Below are positions 1 through 13,212 of a stretch of 21,279 bases of DNA, in pieces. The position numbers and the translations under genes are program-made. The notes under the pieces are model-generated. The model made no database searches, was not told the origin of the DNA, and was given only the letters and a program-made list of their open reading frames with translations. The number at the start of each line of letters is the position of its first letter. The first letter of the stretch is position 1. The stretch covers positions 1 to 21,279 of the forward strand of contig JABVXV010000613.1 in NCBI GenBank assembly GCA_013365325.1. Reading direction: 5' to 3'. This DNA is from Dipetalonema caudispina. Its lineage: Eukaryota > Nematoda > Chromadorea > Rhabditida > Onchocercidae.

Positions 1-1049
<1,049 letters not shown>

Positions 1050-1173
1050 TGAAGTTTTGGAGGAATAAAGTTGAAATTACACGATTCCTCTCCCTCTCTT
1101 TTTGACTATTTGTTTGTTTTGTTTCAAATTAGATCGAATATTCACTGATTCCAAATAAATAGTTGACCGGATC

Positions 1174-1208
<35 letters not shown>

Positions 1209-1401
1209 AATGAATTTTTTTTTTTCTTTTTCTTTTTCTGCAGGAAAATAGAATACTCCAAATTTCGTTAATCCTTCAGGAAATTGTCATCTGTAATAGG
1301 GAAAAAGTTTCCTTCAACAATGAAATAATGGATAAAGATGAATTTAGTTCTTATATACACGCCTGGATGATAATGATGACAACGTACATAAATATATGTA
1401 T

Positions 1402-1448
1402 GCACACACACACACACACACACACATACACACACATACACACACACA
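1402..1448. repeat. (CA)n microsatellite
   Basis: A CA dinucleotide run interrupted by two TA units. A short (AT)n run lies about 140 bp downstream. Confidence 0.9.
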
Positions 1449-2102
1449 TTTTGGTGGACTAGATGATATGCTTTATAAATGAAGGCGTGGCATTGAAAGA
1501 AGGATTCTGTGTTTCTTCAAATAAATGTCCAGTTCAACAATAAATTTTATGGTATACCCAAGCCGGACACACAGATAGACTCATATACATATATATATAT
1601 ATATATATTAGTATGGGTGGGGTATTCAATTTTGAATTTTCTATTATAAATTTCAAATTGATTCTTTTCTATAAAATATTTACCGGTCATGATCAATATA
1701 TCAAACTTAAATACCATATTTATGCATAAGTTTATTAACTGCCGTACCAATTAATCTAATGATTAACAAATGAGTAATTAAAAATTTAAACAAATAATAT
1801 ATTCAAAAACTAGGAAAAATTTCTTCCATATCATTTTCAACGTTATTTATTTAGATTGACTTCATTCAAATTAAATTACTGTTTTTCAAAATTCCACTAC
1901 TCTAAAGAATTTAAAACCTTCAAACTATTATTATTCAATATTCAATTTTTAAAGTTTGCATCATTATTGCTTAGTTTTTGTTAATTTCATGCATGAAATT
2001 ATAAAACTTTTAGGATGGCTTATTCTATTCACTTTAATAAAAATGATTATTCAATAATGAAATCATTTCTACACGCTGATGATTTCAATGATGTTATTCG
2101 AC

Positions 2103-2131
2103 AAAAAAAAAAAAAAAAAAAAAAAAAAAAA
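2103..2131. repeat. A29 homopolymer
   Basis: An uninterrupted run of 29 adenines. It creates a spurious poly-Lys open frame across it. Confidence 0.9.
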
Positions 2132-3911
2132 CAAAAAGCTTTTTCCAATAATATCAAAAAATTTACTGTTCACATCACATCAATAACAAACATAAAAATA
2201 TAAAATTCCTTGCAATTTTTTTTAAAAGTTGAATTTTTGTTATTTAAATTATAACATCTACATTTTTCATTCGTCAATAATAGGCAAATAATAATGATGA
2301 TAATAACAATATTCATGAAAAAAACTGCAAAACTAAAAGGAAGGACTAAAAAATTGCAAAAAAGAAAATTTCATAAATATATCACAAAAAAAAAAAAAAA
2401 AAAAATTCTTAGCTATTTTCAATTTCAACCTAACATATTAATGGTTTTAAAAAAAAAAAGGCAAAGAAAAAATCATACAAAATGCAATATGTAAAATGCG
2501 ATTAATTTTTTTTTTTCACAGTTTAAATAAATCCTTTATGTCTTGAAAAAGAAAAAATAAAATTGTGAAAAAATTTTTAAAAATTTAAAAAAAAAAACTG
2601 TTAGTAGGGAATTTTTATAAGCTATACTAGCATGCATTGCTTTGAATAGCAAAATGAAATGAGAAAATGTTTTAATGTCTTCGAATGAAAATAATGCTAA
2701 TAAAACTAAAGGTTCAATTTTCATTGTAATCCATGTCGTCGTTTTCTTCTTATCATTCAAATTACTAATTTTTAGTTTTATGTTAAAAATTTACCCATAC
2801 AAAAAATTAATTTAACATTTCATTTTTCTTCTTCTTTCAAAGAATAAATTTTAAAATTCATTTGAAATTATTGTTCGTTTTGAAAAAATTGTAATTTGAT
2901 TTTTTGAAATTTTAAAACTTCAAAACTATTTGACAATAACTGCCAATTTCAAAAACATAATTATTTGCTACAATTTATGGATATGTAAAAAAAAAAAAAA
3001 AAAAAAGAAAAAAAATGAATTAACACTATCATATAATTAGCATCACAATTTGTTAAATTCTTTTCTTTCTCCGCTCCCCTTCCATCGTATTTCACCCTTC
3101 CTCTCTCCATTTACCAGAAAAAAAAAGTCATCCATCGATTGAAGGATTTCCAAAAATTTTCAAGAACATCAATATTATTGTGATCATAGATCATAAAAAA
3201 ATAACTACTACTACTACTACTTCATTATAATTTACGAGAGAATATTCCTCAAAATCATTTGTACCTATTTCAATATATCCTACAACTTTATCTGTAATTA
3301 ACGCAGGATATTCGACTACCTCATTTATACTTCTCATAGAATATTACTTATCCTCAATCTCATCTCTATCCATCATAATTTCTTCTAGTATTTCTTAATT
3401 TCATTTCTAATATTTTTAACATCGAATTAAGGAATGTTTTTTTTTTTTTTTTTTTTTTTTTGTGCATCAGATAAACCCGATAATTGTTTACTACATTACA
3501 GCTTTTACAGTACTATCATTCATCCTGTATCCTTCGATTAGTAAAATTATTTTTCATTTATCATTTCGCGGTAATTTCATTCTCTTCTCCTATAAAACAT
3601 GTAAATGCCGAATAAAAGCACAATATTTTGAAATATTTTAATTCTAATCAAATTGATAAAGTTTGAATAAATGAATAGGATAGGATAGATTGAAATAGAT
3701 CAGATATTAATTTCAAAAATAGTTTAATTCATATATTGAAAAAAAAAAAAACAAAAGCGAGAAAAAGTTGATGAAACAATCGGTTTAGATTGGTTTATTT
3801 GAGGACATGAAGATGATATGATGGCGGAACTGGCGGAACCTTTCCATCTTCTTCCCTCATTTTAAATGTTGCCGACTAAAATCAGCAAAACCCAATTAAA
3901 ATAATTCTTTC

Positions 3912-3930
3912 TTTTTTTTTTTTTTTTTTT

Positions 3931-3961
<31 letters not shown>
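3912..3961. repeat. Two T runs separated by CCTC
   Basis: T20, the spacer CCTC, then T26. This is non-coding low-complexity DNA. Confidence 0.9.
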
Positions 3962-4162
3962 CTCGCTTGGGAAAAAAACGATGAACATTTTCAAAAATGA
4001 CTATTCATTTTCTCGATTTCATGTTTGTAAGCTTTTTGATGATGAGAGAACCTAATAAAAATCGGCGCCTTTTTGTTAATGATTTTAAACGACCAATGAA
4101 GAAGAGGTGAGAGAATCCCATTAACTATTTAATGCTTCATCGTCTAAAACATCTTTCGTCTT

Positions 4163-4293
<131 letters not shown>

Positions 4294-7200
4294 GCTAAAA
4301 GTTTCTTTGAAAATTTAAAATTTTATGAAAACCATAAAATGAAAATATTATACATTGTATTTTTTATTACAAAAAGTTTATATTATGATTGGATGGATGT
4401 AAAAATTCTTAAACATTTATTATTCTTTAGTAGTAAAATAAACTTTATGCTTTTTAAATTCTTTCTCTCTTTTCTCATCCTTTTTTATTTTTGAGAATTT
4501 CTTTTTTTGAAAAAAAAAAAAATATTAAAATGATCAGCAAAAATATGCTAGAATGCATTTATGATATAATGATAATTTATAATCTAAACGATATCAAAGG
4601 ATCGATTTATTCATATGATGACAGTAAAGGATGACAACGATCACCATTGAACAATAGCGATGTGATTATTTGTTTGTTATATCATAAGATGTTAAGAAAT
4701 TTTTGGCAAAAATAGAATGAACTGAAAGAAGAGGAATCAATTAAAATAAAAGTAAAATAAAATGAAATTTTAAAGAATGAAAAGATGAAGAAGATGAAAA
4801 TATGCTTAAAATATAAATGATATAATTAATATTAATGGGATCAAATTGATGGGAAAAAGTTTCCCATTAAAGGGACAAATGTCACATGTAATCGTATAAT
4901 ATCAATATGTAATGTGTCTCTTTGTCATTCAAAATCCTTCAAACATAACATCCGTCAACTCTTCTTCCCTTTTTCATTCACCGCTCATCCTCAAATTATA
5001 TTGACATTTTTGCAGATGTCAACAAAAACAACATCCACGAAAATGACATTGTGTCGGCTAATTAGTTGAACAAATTCTACTAATTATGATAAAATACTGA
5101 AAGTGTAGAAAAAAAACGGATGAAATGTTTCAAATATGTAAATTGTCAACAAAACAGATGAGTAAAAAAAAAAAAAAAAAAAAAAAAGAAATAGAATCAA
5201 ACAGGCAAGCAAATTAGAGCTGAAAATAAGACATTAAGTAGTAAAATTAATTAGTGCTTAACTAATCTTGAAATGCTTTTTTTTTCTGGTTTAATCAAAT
5301 TCAAATATACTGCATAACCTTAAAATAAGTAAGCATGCAATACAAATAATAATCTCAATTTGAAATTAAAAATAAATAATGGTAAATTCATTGGTTACTA
5401 TATCATTCTAATTTGATAAATGATTAGTTAAACCTTAGAAAAGCTTCACCAGAACTTTTCTCATATCTTTACTGTATCACTTCAAGTATCAAACAGTAAC
5501 GGTGATGATAATTAAGCTTGAGTAAACAAAAATATCGATCACTGTCGTTTGATTATGAATATGTAAAGGTGAAAAGTTTCAATTTTATATTTCCTTAATT
5601 TATAATATATATTCTAAAAGATAGTTGGGAAAGTGTCGCATCCTTTTCTTTTTTATTTTTATTTTTATTTTCTCCATTACTAATGACGAATAATACAAGA
5701 ATACACAAATTAATGAGTGAAAATTGATTAGTTAAAATAAATAAACGATAACAACAATTAAGAAAAAAAAGTGAAAAATAGCACTAAAATAGAAAAATAC
5801 TATGATAAAAATTATGAAAAATATCTAAATATTATATCACTATTAATTTTTTTTTTCCTTCAATCCTAATTTAAATATCCAAATTTATTTTATTTTCGAA
5901 AATTTTTCACAAAACTACAACATAAATAGAAAAGACAAAAGAAAAAAGTGCATTATGAAAAAAAAAAAAAAAAAAAAGAAATGAAAAGAAGTGAAGGACA
6001 AATCATCAATCATTTGATTGGAAATTAAAAGCGATGCCGACTATTCGCCTATTTTTGATTTGCCTGCTTTTCTTGATCTGAATGTTTACATTTATATAAC
6101 GGATCGGAATCGGGTTAGAGGACTGGAAGTAGAAAAAGGAAGGATAAAAATAAAATTCAGGAAGCAAGGACAAGGAAAGCGGGAAAACGGGGAAGAAATG
6201 TATATCATCCACAAAAATACAAACATTAATTTTCTTTACCAGAAATAGATTTTATATGAATTAAGTTAATCTCTCTCTCTCTCTCTCTCCCTCTTTCTCT
6301 CTTTCTTTCTTCCTTTCTTTTCAAAACAAAGAAAAAAAAAAGAAGAAAAAAACTTCAACATTTCCAAAATTTCGTATCAATATGAAAATATATGTAAATT
6401 GGGAAAAAAAAAATTCAAGTTAATTAAAATATGGCTTCAAAAAAAAAAAAAAAAAAGACTTTTTCGATATGAAAAATAACCTAAACTAAACTAATGTTTA
6501 AGAAAATTATACTTACAACTAATGAAATTTCCCCTACGAAAGATTCAATAAATTGAATTGTAAATGATATGATAAGAAAAAGTTCTATAAAAGTCAATGA
6601 TTTCAATAAATTTTGCTTCCTATTTATGCAAAATTTTGAATAATTTCGAAGAGAAAAAGAACAAAAAGATGATATAAAATTTTATATTTAAATTATCATA
6701 TCCTCGCATGCAGTACAATTTTAAAGCTTGTAGTCTATAAATTGATAATAATTTTTACAAAAATTAACTGAAAATATATTGCTGATGTAAATTAATTTGA
6801 CAATTGTAAATGAATAGTCATAATATTCTGTAAAGAAATTAAAATTTCTCTTTTCCACTTTTTTTTCAACTTATCAATTACTTTAATAAGTAACAGGTAT
6901 AAACAATGAATTGATCAGGCGTTTTAAAAAATTTCTAACAATACCTTTTGAAATGGTTTTTATTTTGACGAGAAGACTTTAAAAGTCGATAAATAAGAGA
7001 TATGGAAGAATACTCCAGCTTCTCTCCCTCCCCTATAATTGACATTTCAAATTTGTTTATGGCATTTGTTTGCAAATTGGTTGCATATCCAATGCATTCT
7101 GCATACTGCAAGGTTTCCTCTAACAAAATTTCTTTCAGCGTTCAATGGCAAAAAGTAAACAAACAGAGCCACAACGAAAAGGATGAATAAAGATATGAAA

Positions 7201-8275
7201 AACGAAATAAATTATTGCATTATCGTATTAATTACTAAATTAATCAATATGCCAAATGAATCATTTACTTCTATATTAGAGATAAATATAGTTAAAAATA
7301 TACATTATAAATGAAATTGAATTTAAATTATAAAATCTAATCATTTCAAAATGTATGAAAGATTAAAGGATTCAAATAATATTTTATAATAATATTTGAA
7401 AGAAAAAGAAAACGAAAAATTATTAAGTATAATATGAAATATAAAAATGTTCCTTAAAAATTTGATAAATATCATCAAAAAATGTCTGAAAGAATGAGAA
7501 ATGAAATGAAAATAATAAATGTGAATTGAGAAGCTAAAAATTACATCAATATTCATGCCTTCATGTAATTTATTATTTTTCAACAATGATGTACATGGTC
7601 AATTTTCGATATTTTCCGCTTATCTAAAATTTGTGGAAAACAAAAAAGGAAAAGAAAAACTGCAAACAATTGAAATTTTTAAATTTTAATATAATTAAAG
7701 CAAAAATTTCCTTCACGTTAATTTTCTATAAATATAGCTATGAATTTATGAATAGTAAATAATTATACAAACCATATATATATATATATCTTTTCATCTA
7801 TTTTTTTACATACTTAAAATAATTAAACAATTATTTCAAAAAAAGAAATCCAAGAGGAGAAGAAAAAAAAAAAAAAAAAAGAGTGCCAAGTAAATATGCA
7901 TTTCACATATTTAGTTATTATTTCAAAATTGATAATATTTAATAGCAATACTAATAATAATAATAGTATGAAAAAAATTAAGAGTAAAAAAAAATAAAAG
8001 GGAAAATATGAATGATCATAAAGAGGGCAAGTGAATAAATTAAGCAATGAATTTTAATCATAGACTATAAAATTTAGTATTGTATCCGTTACATTTCTTC
8101 CATTCTTTCATTTTCCACCGGTATATGATATAGGAGGGATTGAAGTGGAGTAGCTAATGACAATAGGCGGCTAATAGATTAACGGAAGAAATAAACTGAT
8201 TGAAAATGAGTGAATAGCAACGAGGTGGTCTTCCGCGATTCAACCATCTATGCTTCCCGCCCCGACAACTGGAAA
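4294..8275. other. Gene-free AT-rich intergenic DNA
   Basis: No supportable gene on either strand. Features are A runs at 5164..5187, 5958..5977, 6439..6456 and 7863..7880, a polypyrimidine patch at about 6271..6325, and short open frames of biased composition at 6018..6248, 7002..7190 and 7341..7586. None of these frames shows a domain, signal peptide or phase-compatible splice partners. Confidence 0.65.
6271..6325. repeat. CT-rich polypyrimidine tract
   Basis: (CT)n from 6271 to about 6290, then a CTTT/TTCC-rich tail, followed by an A/G-rich stretch (about 6329..6351). The result is a pyrimidine block next to a purine block. No downstream exon was found that would make it a splice acceptor tract. 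Confidence 0.7.
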
Positions 8276-8279
8276 TGAA

Positions 8280-8390
8280 TATACATATATATATATATAT
8301 ATATACATATACATATTACATATATATGTATATGCACACATACATACATACATACGCACACATACACAAACACATATACATACACAGACA

Positions 8391-8436
<46 letters not shown>
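8280..8436. repeat. Compound (TA)n/(CATA)n/(CA)n microsatellite
   Basis: The order is ATATAT units, ACATAT units, ACATAC tetranucleotides and finally an uninterrupted (CA)n of roughly 36 bp ending near 8436. All six frames across it give Tyr/Ile/His/Thr or Cys/Val low-complexity readings, so it is not coding. Confidence 0.93.
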
Positions 8437-8438
<2 letters not shown>

Positions 8439-8594
8439 GAAGAGATTTGATATAAAATTTGTTGAAAACATATGGTTAATCAAAGTGATACAGTGCAATA
8501 ACCCAATATGTCATAGATTTTAAAAATATGAAATTTACATCGAAAAAATAACAATAACAAGTTTATATTATTCACAATAATAATAATTTACAAT

Positions 8595-8809
<215 letters not shown>

Positions 8810-8983
8810 GCAAGAAGAACAATAATAGTAATAGTAATAATAATGGAAATGTAAGGAAGTGAAATGTTTTAAAGATTGAATAAATTAAATTCAAGGAACA
8901 TAAAAGTCTAGAAGAAATGTTGGAAAAGAAAAGGAAGAGAGAATTTTTGGGTGAAGGAAGAGTTTTGAGGTGATAGGATTGTC

Positions 8984-9010
8984 GGGGTGGGGGGGGGAGA
9001 GGGGGAAGGG
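8984..9010 (+). other. G-quadruplex-type G tract
   Basis: G4, T, G9, AGA, G5, AA, G3 occur consecutively on the plus strand: four or more G runs of at least three with loops of one to three bases. This meets the usual intramolecular G-quadruplex pattern and stands out against very AT-rich surroundings. Confidence 0.75.
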
Positions 9011-9140
9011 AAAAATTAAGAAAAAGATCACTCGGGACACTATATCATTAGTTTCTGACTGCGGCAAACATCAAAGAATAACAATGTGCCACATCAAAGA
9101 CATCATGCCGATCGCTTTTATGTTTAAATACAAGGAACAT

Positions 9141-9176
9141 ATATCGACAAATATATATATATATATTTGTCGATAT
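9141..9176. repeat. Perfect 36-bp palindrome
   Basis: Arms ATATCGACAA and TTGTCGATAT flank a self-complementary (AT)8 centre, so the whole 36 bp equals its own reverse complement. It could extrude as a cruciform. Confidence 0.9.
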
Positions 9177-9529
9177 GTATAATAACATACATATGATGCT
9201 TCAAAAATATTTTGACGTTATCAATATACTTCCACTTCCTCACTTTTTTCTTCCAGTTAAAAAATTTAAATAGAATTCATAATAATAACAATAATAATAA
9301 TAATAGTAATTGAAATGGTAGTAATAATAATAATAATAATAATCATAGTAAATAATAATTGATCAAAAATCCAAACTAATAAGAGATACATAAAAACGAA
9401 ATTATCATTCGTATCAATCAAAAATGATAACAACTAATGATAATGGAATGTATGTATCATCATAAACCATGAAACAATTAAACATGATGAGATAATGTAT
9501 TTCTTTACTGATACGATAACAACAATGAT

Positions 9530-9550
9530 TACATCATTATCAATGATGTA
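9530..9550. repeat. Short perfect inverted repeat (9-bp arms, 3-nt loop)
   Basis: TACATCATT, the loop ATC, then AATGATGTA. No flanking gene gives it a role. Confidence 0.8.
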
Positions 9551-10245
9551 GTAGATTCAACAGAAAAAATTTGTTCATTTGTCTGATTTTTGTTTTTTCT
9601 TTTCCTTCTTTCTTTCTTGAATGATTGGTAGTTTTAGTTAAATTATGATATGACAATGATTGCTACTGCTAATCAGTCATGTTTTAATTATTAAAAAAGA
9701 AGTATTCATGTATGATTTGTGAAAATGAATTGATTTTTTTTTTTTTGTCTAAACACTCATTCCTATCTCTTTATTTAATCCCTTCCTTAAATCCACCCTC
9801 TAAAAAAAAAAAAGCATTTGAATGTTCGATCCTTTCATAAAGCATCAAAAAGATTATAATTGTATAGGATACAAACTCTAATTAGTGATGTTTTTAATTT
9901 AACGATTAAGCAATCACTTAATCAATCGATATCTTTTGACAGATTGTGTTTGATATCTTCTAGTTGATTGTCATCGGTGTATGTTAAATAAATATGATCA
10001 AGCAATAACGATATAGTTTTGTGATATCTTCACTAAATTAAAGGATTATTCCTGAACTATTTTTGACCATTATACAATTGTATCATCACTGAATGATAAT
10101 CATATCTAATCAATCTTGCTTTAATTGTTTATTTATTTATTTGTTCATATTATCGAAAAAAAAAAAATTTGAAAAGCTTACAGGAAGTAATTTCAATAAT
10201 GAGTTCATCGTTTTCAACAAGGAAAATAAAGTCTATGCAAAGATA

Positions 10246-10384
10246 TCATGAGGAGTGAAGAAAGGCGGGGGAGAGTAAGGATATAACAGCGGCGGGGGAA
10301 TCGGTGGAAAAATCATGAAGGAAGAAATGAGAAGATGAATGGTATAGTGGAGATATTGCAGAAGATAGGAGAAGGAAATAGGAG
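10246..10384. other. Purine-rich, relatively GC-rich patch in intergenic DNA
   Basis: The plus strand is strongly A/G-biased, with GGCGGGGGAGAG and GCGGCGGGGGAATCGG segments. The surroundings are AT-rich. A minus-strand open frame (10233..10463) reads through it as a Pro/Ser/Leu/Tyr-rich peptide with no recognisable family and no good splice partners, so I do not call a gene. Confidence 0.55.
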
Positions 10385-10607
10385 AGTAACCGACGACGAT
10401 AATGGTGCTGTTGAATAAATCGTCGTTCACAATCCAATTTTTATTGAGAACTTTTATGAGCAAAAATACCAGGGATAATATGAACGGCGAAGAAATGCCA
10501 TAAAATTGGGCAAATAAAATTTATGCAAAATACACATGGATAATTTTTAAAAAAAAAAAGAAAAAAAAAAATAAATCCTAATATTTTTACTTATTTAGTT
10601 TAAATTT

Positions 10608-10636
10608 TTTATGCTTTATTTTCAATAAAGCATAAA
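10608..10636. repeat. Perfect 13-bp inverted repeat with AATAAA on both strands
   Basis: TTTATGCTTTATT, the loop TTC, then AATAAAGCATAAA. The right arm carries AATAAA on plus (10624..10629), and the left arm carries it on minus (complement of TTTATT at 10615..10620). No adjacent gene end was found, so a polyadenylation role is not shown. Confidence 0.85.
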
Positions 10637-10639
10637 TGA

Positions 10640-13182
10640 ACATTTTAGATTATTATTTTGCAAATATGCGCTATCATTTCATAAATAATTTTTTTATTTC
10701 AACAAAATCAATCGACAAAATGAGTGAAAAAAAAAAAACAAAAATGTTGGAAATCACCGCATTTATCATTAGCTAAAATTGTTAAGCGATATTTGACACT
10801 TCGTAGTGGGAAAAGTGAAGGAAAGAAGAATTGATAGGATGTGAAATTTCTACCGTTTTATAATTGTAAAGTTTAAAAATTATTAAAAATTAATTTGAAA
10901 TGAAGAAAGATTGTAGTTTAGTAATGAGATAAATTTATAAGATGCAATAAAAGAGCTTAAATTGGTTCCTTCCAATTTTCTTTTATTTTTTGTTTTTTGT
11001 TTCAAATAATATATTAACTTTATTAATAAAATATTTTAATATTTATTACACTTTTAAATGACAAAAGTTTGCTGTTTTTTAATATCTCCTCCATAAAGTT
11101 CCAATTTTTTTTTTTGTTTTTTTTTTGACTATGATAATTTGAATGGATGAGATTAATTAACTATTAATAAGAGAGCAAAGTGAGAAATTATTTTTTATCG
11201 TTGAAATTTTAAAAGTCAGCTTGTTCATTGACTTCACTATTTGAACTTTAATGATACATGTTTAGTAATATTTATGCTTAATACTTCAAATTTAAATTTT
11301 GGACTAATTCAAGCGAAAACTCGGAATTCAACTAATTTTAGTAAATATCATGGTATTTAAATAGTTCTGTTTTTTTATTAGATTAATTGTTTGCTTCATT
11401 CGAAATGTTAATCATTTTCGATCCATTGATATCCCAGAAAAAGTGAATGGAAAAAATATTTGAATTAATCGGTTAATTAGCTTTTGAGATGCCATTAGTG
11501 GATGTGCATATTTTAAGTTTGCTGTATTTCGAAACAATTAGAGATATTTTTACAATAATTACAAAATAATTCCATTCCAAATTATTTCGAATTAATAATT
11601 ATATTTATCCATGTGTTATCATCCTATTTACTGCATCCAATTAAATTATGTAAAAAAAAACAAAGTTAAATACAAATTTAAATTTTTGTTAAATGCTTTA
11701 AAACAAAAAGGAAATTTTGTTCAGCAAAATCATCCATTGCGTTATATTCTATCTACTGTTACCAATATCACTGTTATTTACCCATTATCAATATCTATAT
11801 CAGTAATTGTTATCACTGTTATTATCATTATGTTCACTGTTTTTATTATTATTGTCATTACATTCGCCACAATCACTATCATCAACTTACTATCATTACC
11901 ATCATCATTGTGATTATTATTTCGTCATCTCAACAAAAATTAAGGAGTTAAATTAATTTCAGAGAAACATCATGTGTGTAAAGTAATATGTGAAAAATAC
12001 GAATGAACAAAGTTAATATTATCAAATGTAAAATTTCAAAAGAAAATCCTCTCCCAAATTTATTTCATCTAATTTACATTTAAATTTATTTAAATCATCT
12101 ACAAATAAACTTCATCCATAACATAACTTATTTCATCAAGTTTATATTGAAATTATTACTTTAATGAAAAGGTATTATCAGCAAGTATTGTTCTTCAATA
12201 GGAACAATTTTAGCAATTCCTCAATTATCAGGATAACTGTTTAAAATTTTTATTTAGATAAATGTGATTAAAAAAGAAATCATCTACGTACATTTAATAA
12301 CAGTTGAACTGAATAATTTTTTAAATTAAGACAAACAAATAAATATAAACGGTTTAACAGATGAGTAAACGACCATCCATAAACATTTACTAAGAAAATT
12401 TCGAAAAAAAAAAATTTTTTTCTTTCCAGGAAAAAATTCCAAATATTACCAAAATTTTAATTATAAAAATATACCACAAATTTATTTAAAAGAACCGAAT
12501 GATAACAATTGCATATTTCCTTTAAAAGTATTAATTTGTAAGATTAAATGTAACATGATCAACTAGAAATAATCTTTTCCTCCTATGATATTTTTCACTT
12601 TAGCATTATAATTCTATTCATTCCTTTCATTACAATCAATTAATTCAATTAACTCAATATCAATAATAATTCTACAGGGAAAATGAAATGAATTTTTCAT
12701 TTTAATGAAATTAATATTAAATCAACAAATTAACAGAAGCTGTAAAATTATCATGTTGGGACAAAGGGTTTGCACAACATTACTAACTGTTGACAATTTT
12801 GAAATTTCTCAAGTTGGTTTGACTAATCTGGTTCCATATAAGTGATACTTTGGGATCGGTGATTGTATGGTATCATTTTTTGATTAGTGTTATGATGAGA
12901 TTGTAGTATCCGTGGAATATATCATCTTTTATTCTCACGTATAATTATTTCAGTTTGATTCTTCACGTATGATATATGTATAGTGTATATATATATATTG
13001 ATCTTATTGTCCGGTTCAGATGTTACGTTATGAATTTAGCGTCACGTCCTAACTTTCATTATTATACATAAAATACATGAACGTGATACAAATATCATAT
13101 TTTACATTCAGTAACAACTCATAATATTTTAACTATTTCCAACCATGGATTCAATAATTTCTAGTTTTTCTCATTATTTCAG
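10640..13182. other. Intergenic DNA, including the U1-70K upstream/outron region
   Basis: No supportable gene. A degenerate ATC/ATT/ACT trinucleotide region at about 11760..11925 produces a spurious Ile/Val/Thr-rich open frame (11611..11913). The last few hundred bases before 13182 should hold the U1-70K promoter. An AT-repeat TATA-like stretch lies at about 12986..13000, but no initiation site can be fixed from sequence. Confidence 0.6.
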
Positions 13183-13183
13183 A
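13174..13183 (+). promoter_or_regulatory. Probable spliced-leader trans-splice acceptor of the U1-70K gene
   Basis: TTATTTCAG ends at 13182, 30 nt before the ATG at 13213, and is preceded by a pyrimidine-rich CTAGTTTTTCTC. It is a good nematode acceptor with no upstream coding exon seen. It most likely receives a spliced leader, giving a 30-nt native 5' UTR; a cis-spliced 5' UTR exon is the alternative. Confidence 0.6.
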
Positions 13184-13212
13184 TCGTTGTTATCATTTGC
13201 CATTATTACATT

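Larger units (their letters stand above)
1050..3900. other. Gene-free AT-rich intergenic DNA (5' flank of the left gene)
   Basis: I see no exon with a believable protein here. The stretch contains (AAT)n at about 1173..1206, an interrupted (CA)n at about 1402..1448, (AT)n at about 1589..1608, A runs at 2103..2131, 2386..2405 and 2987..3006, and a T run at 3437..3461. The nearest 200 bases beside 1049 should contain the promoter and, if trans-spliced, the outron of the minus-strand gene. No TTTCAG acceptor is evident within about 60 nt of its ATG. Confidence 0.7.

Noticed and set aside
2015..2203. Open frame with a poly-Lys run, preceded by a TTTTAG-like acceptor
   Set aside because: The Lys run is the A29 homopolymer. 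The rest is short, matches nothing, and has no partner exon.
6018..6248. 76-codon plus-strand open frame with less biased composition
   Set aside because: It starts at a non-ATG codon, has no recognisable motif and no flanking exons, and overlaps an equally open minus-strand frame.
7002..7190. 62-codon plus-strand open frame
   Set aside because: It is short, has no family or signal peptide, and a competing open frame lies on the other strand.
8240..8523. Several overlapping Cys/Val, Tyr/Ile and His/Thr open frames on both strands
   Set aside because: They are translations of the compound (TA)n/(CA)n microsatellite in several frames at once.
10233..10463. Pro/Ser-rich minus-strand open frame across the purine-rich patch
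   Set aside because: Composition follows the base bias of the patch; two minus-strand frames are open together and no splice partners fit.
11611..11913. 100-codon hydrophobic open frame resembling a membrane protein
   Set aside because: The Ile/Val/Thr-rich part comes from a degenerate ATC/ATT repeat; the apparent membrane segment follows from codon composition.
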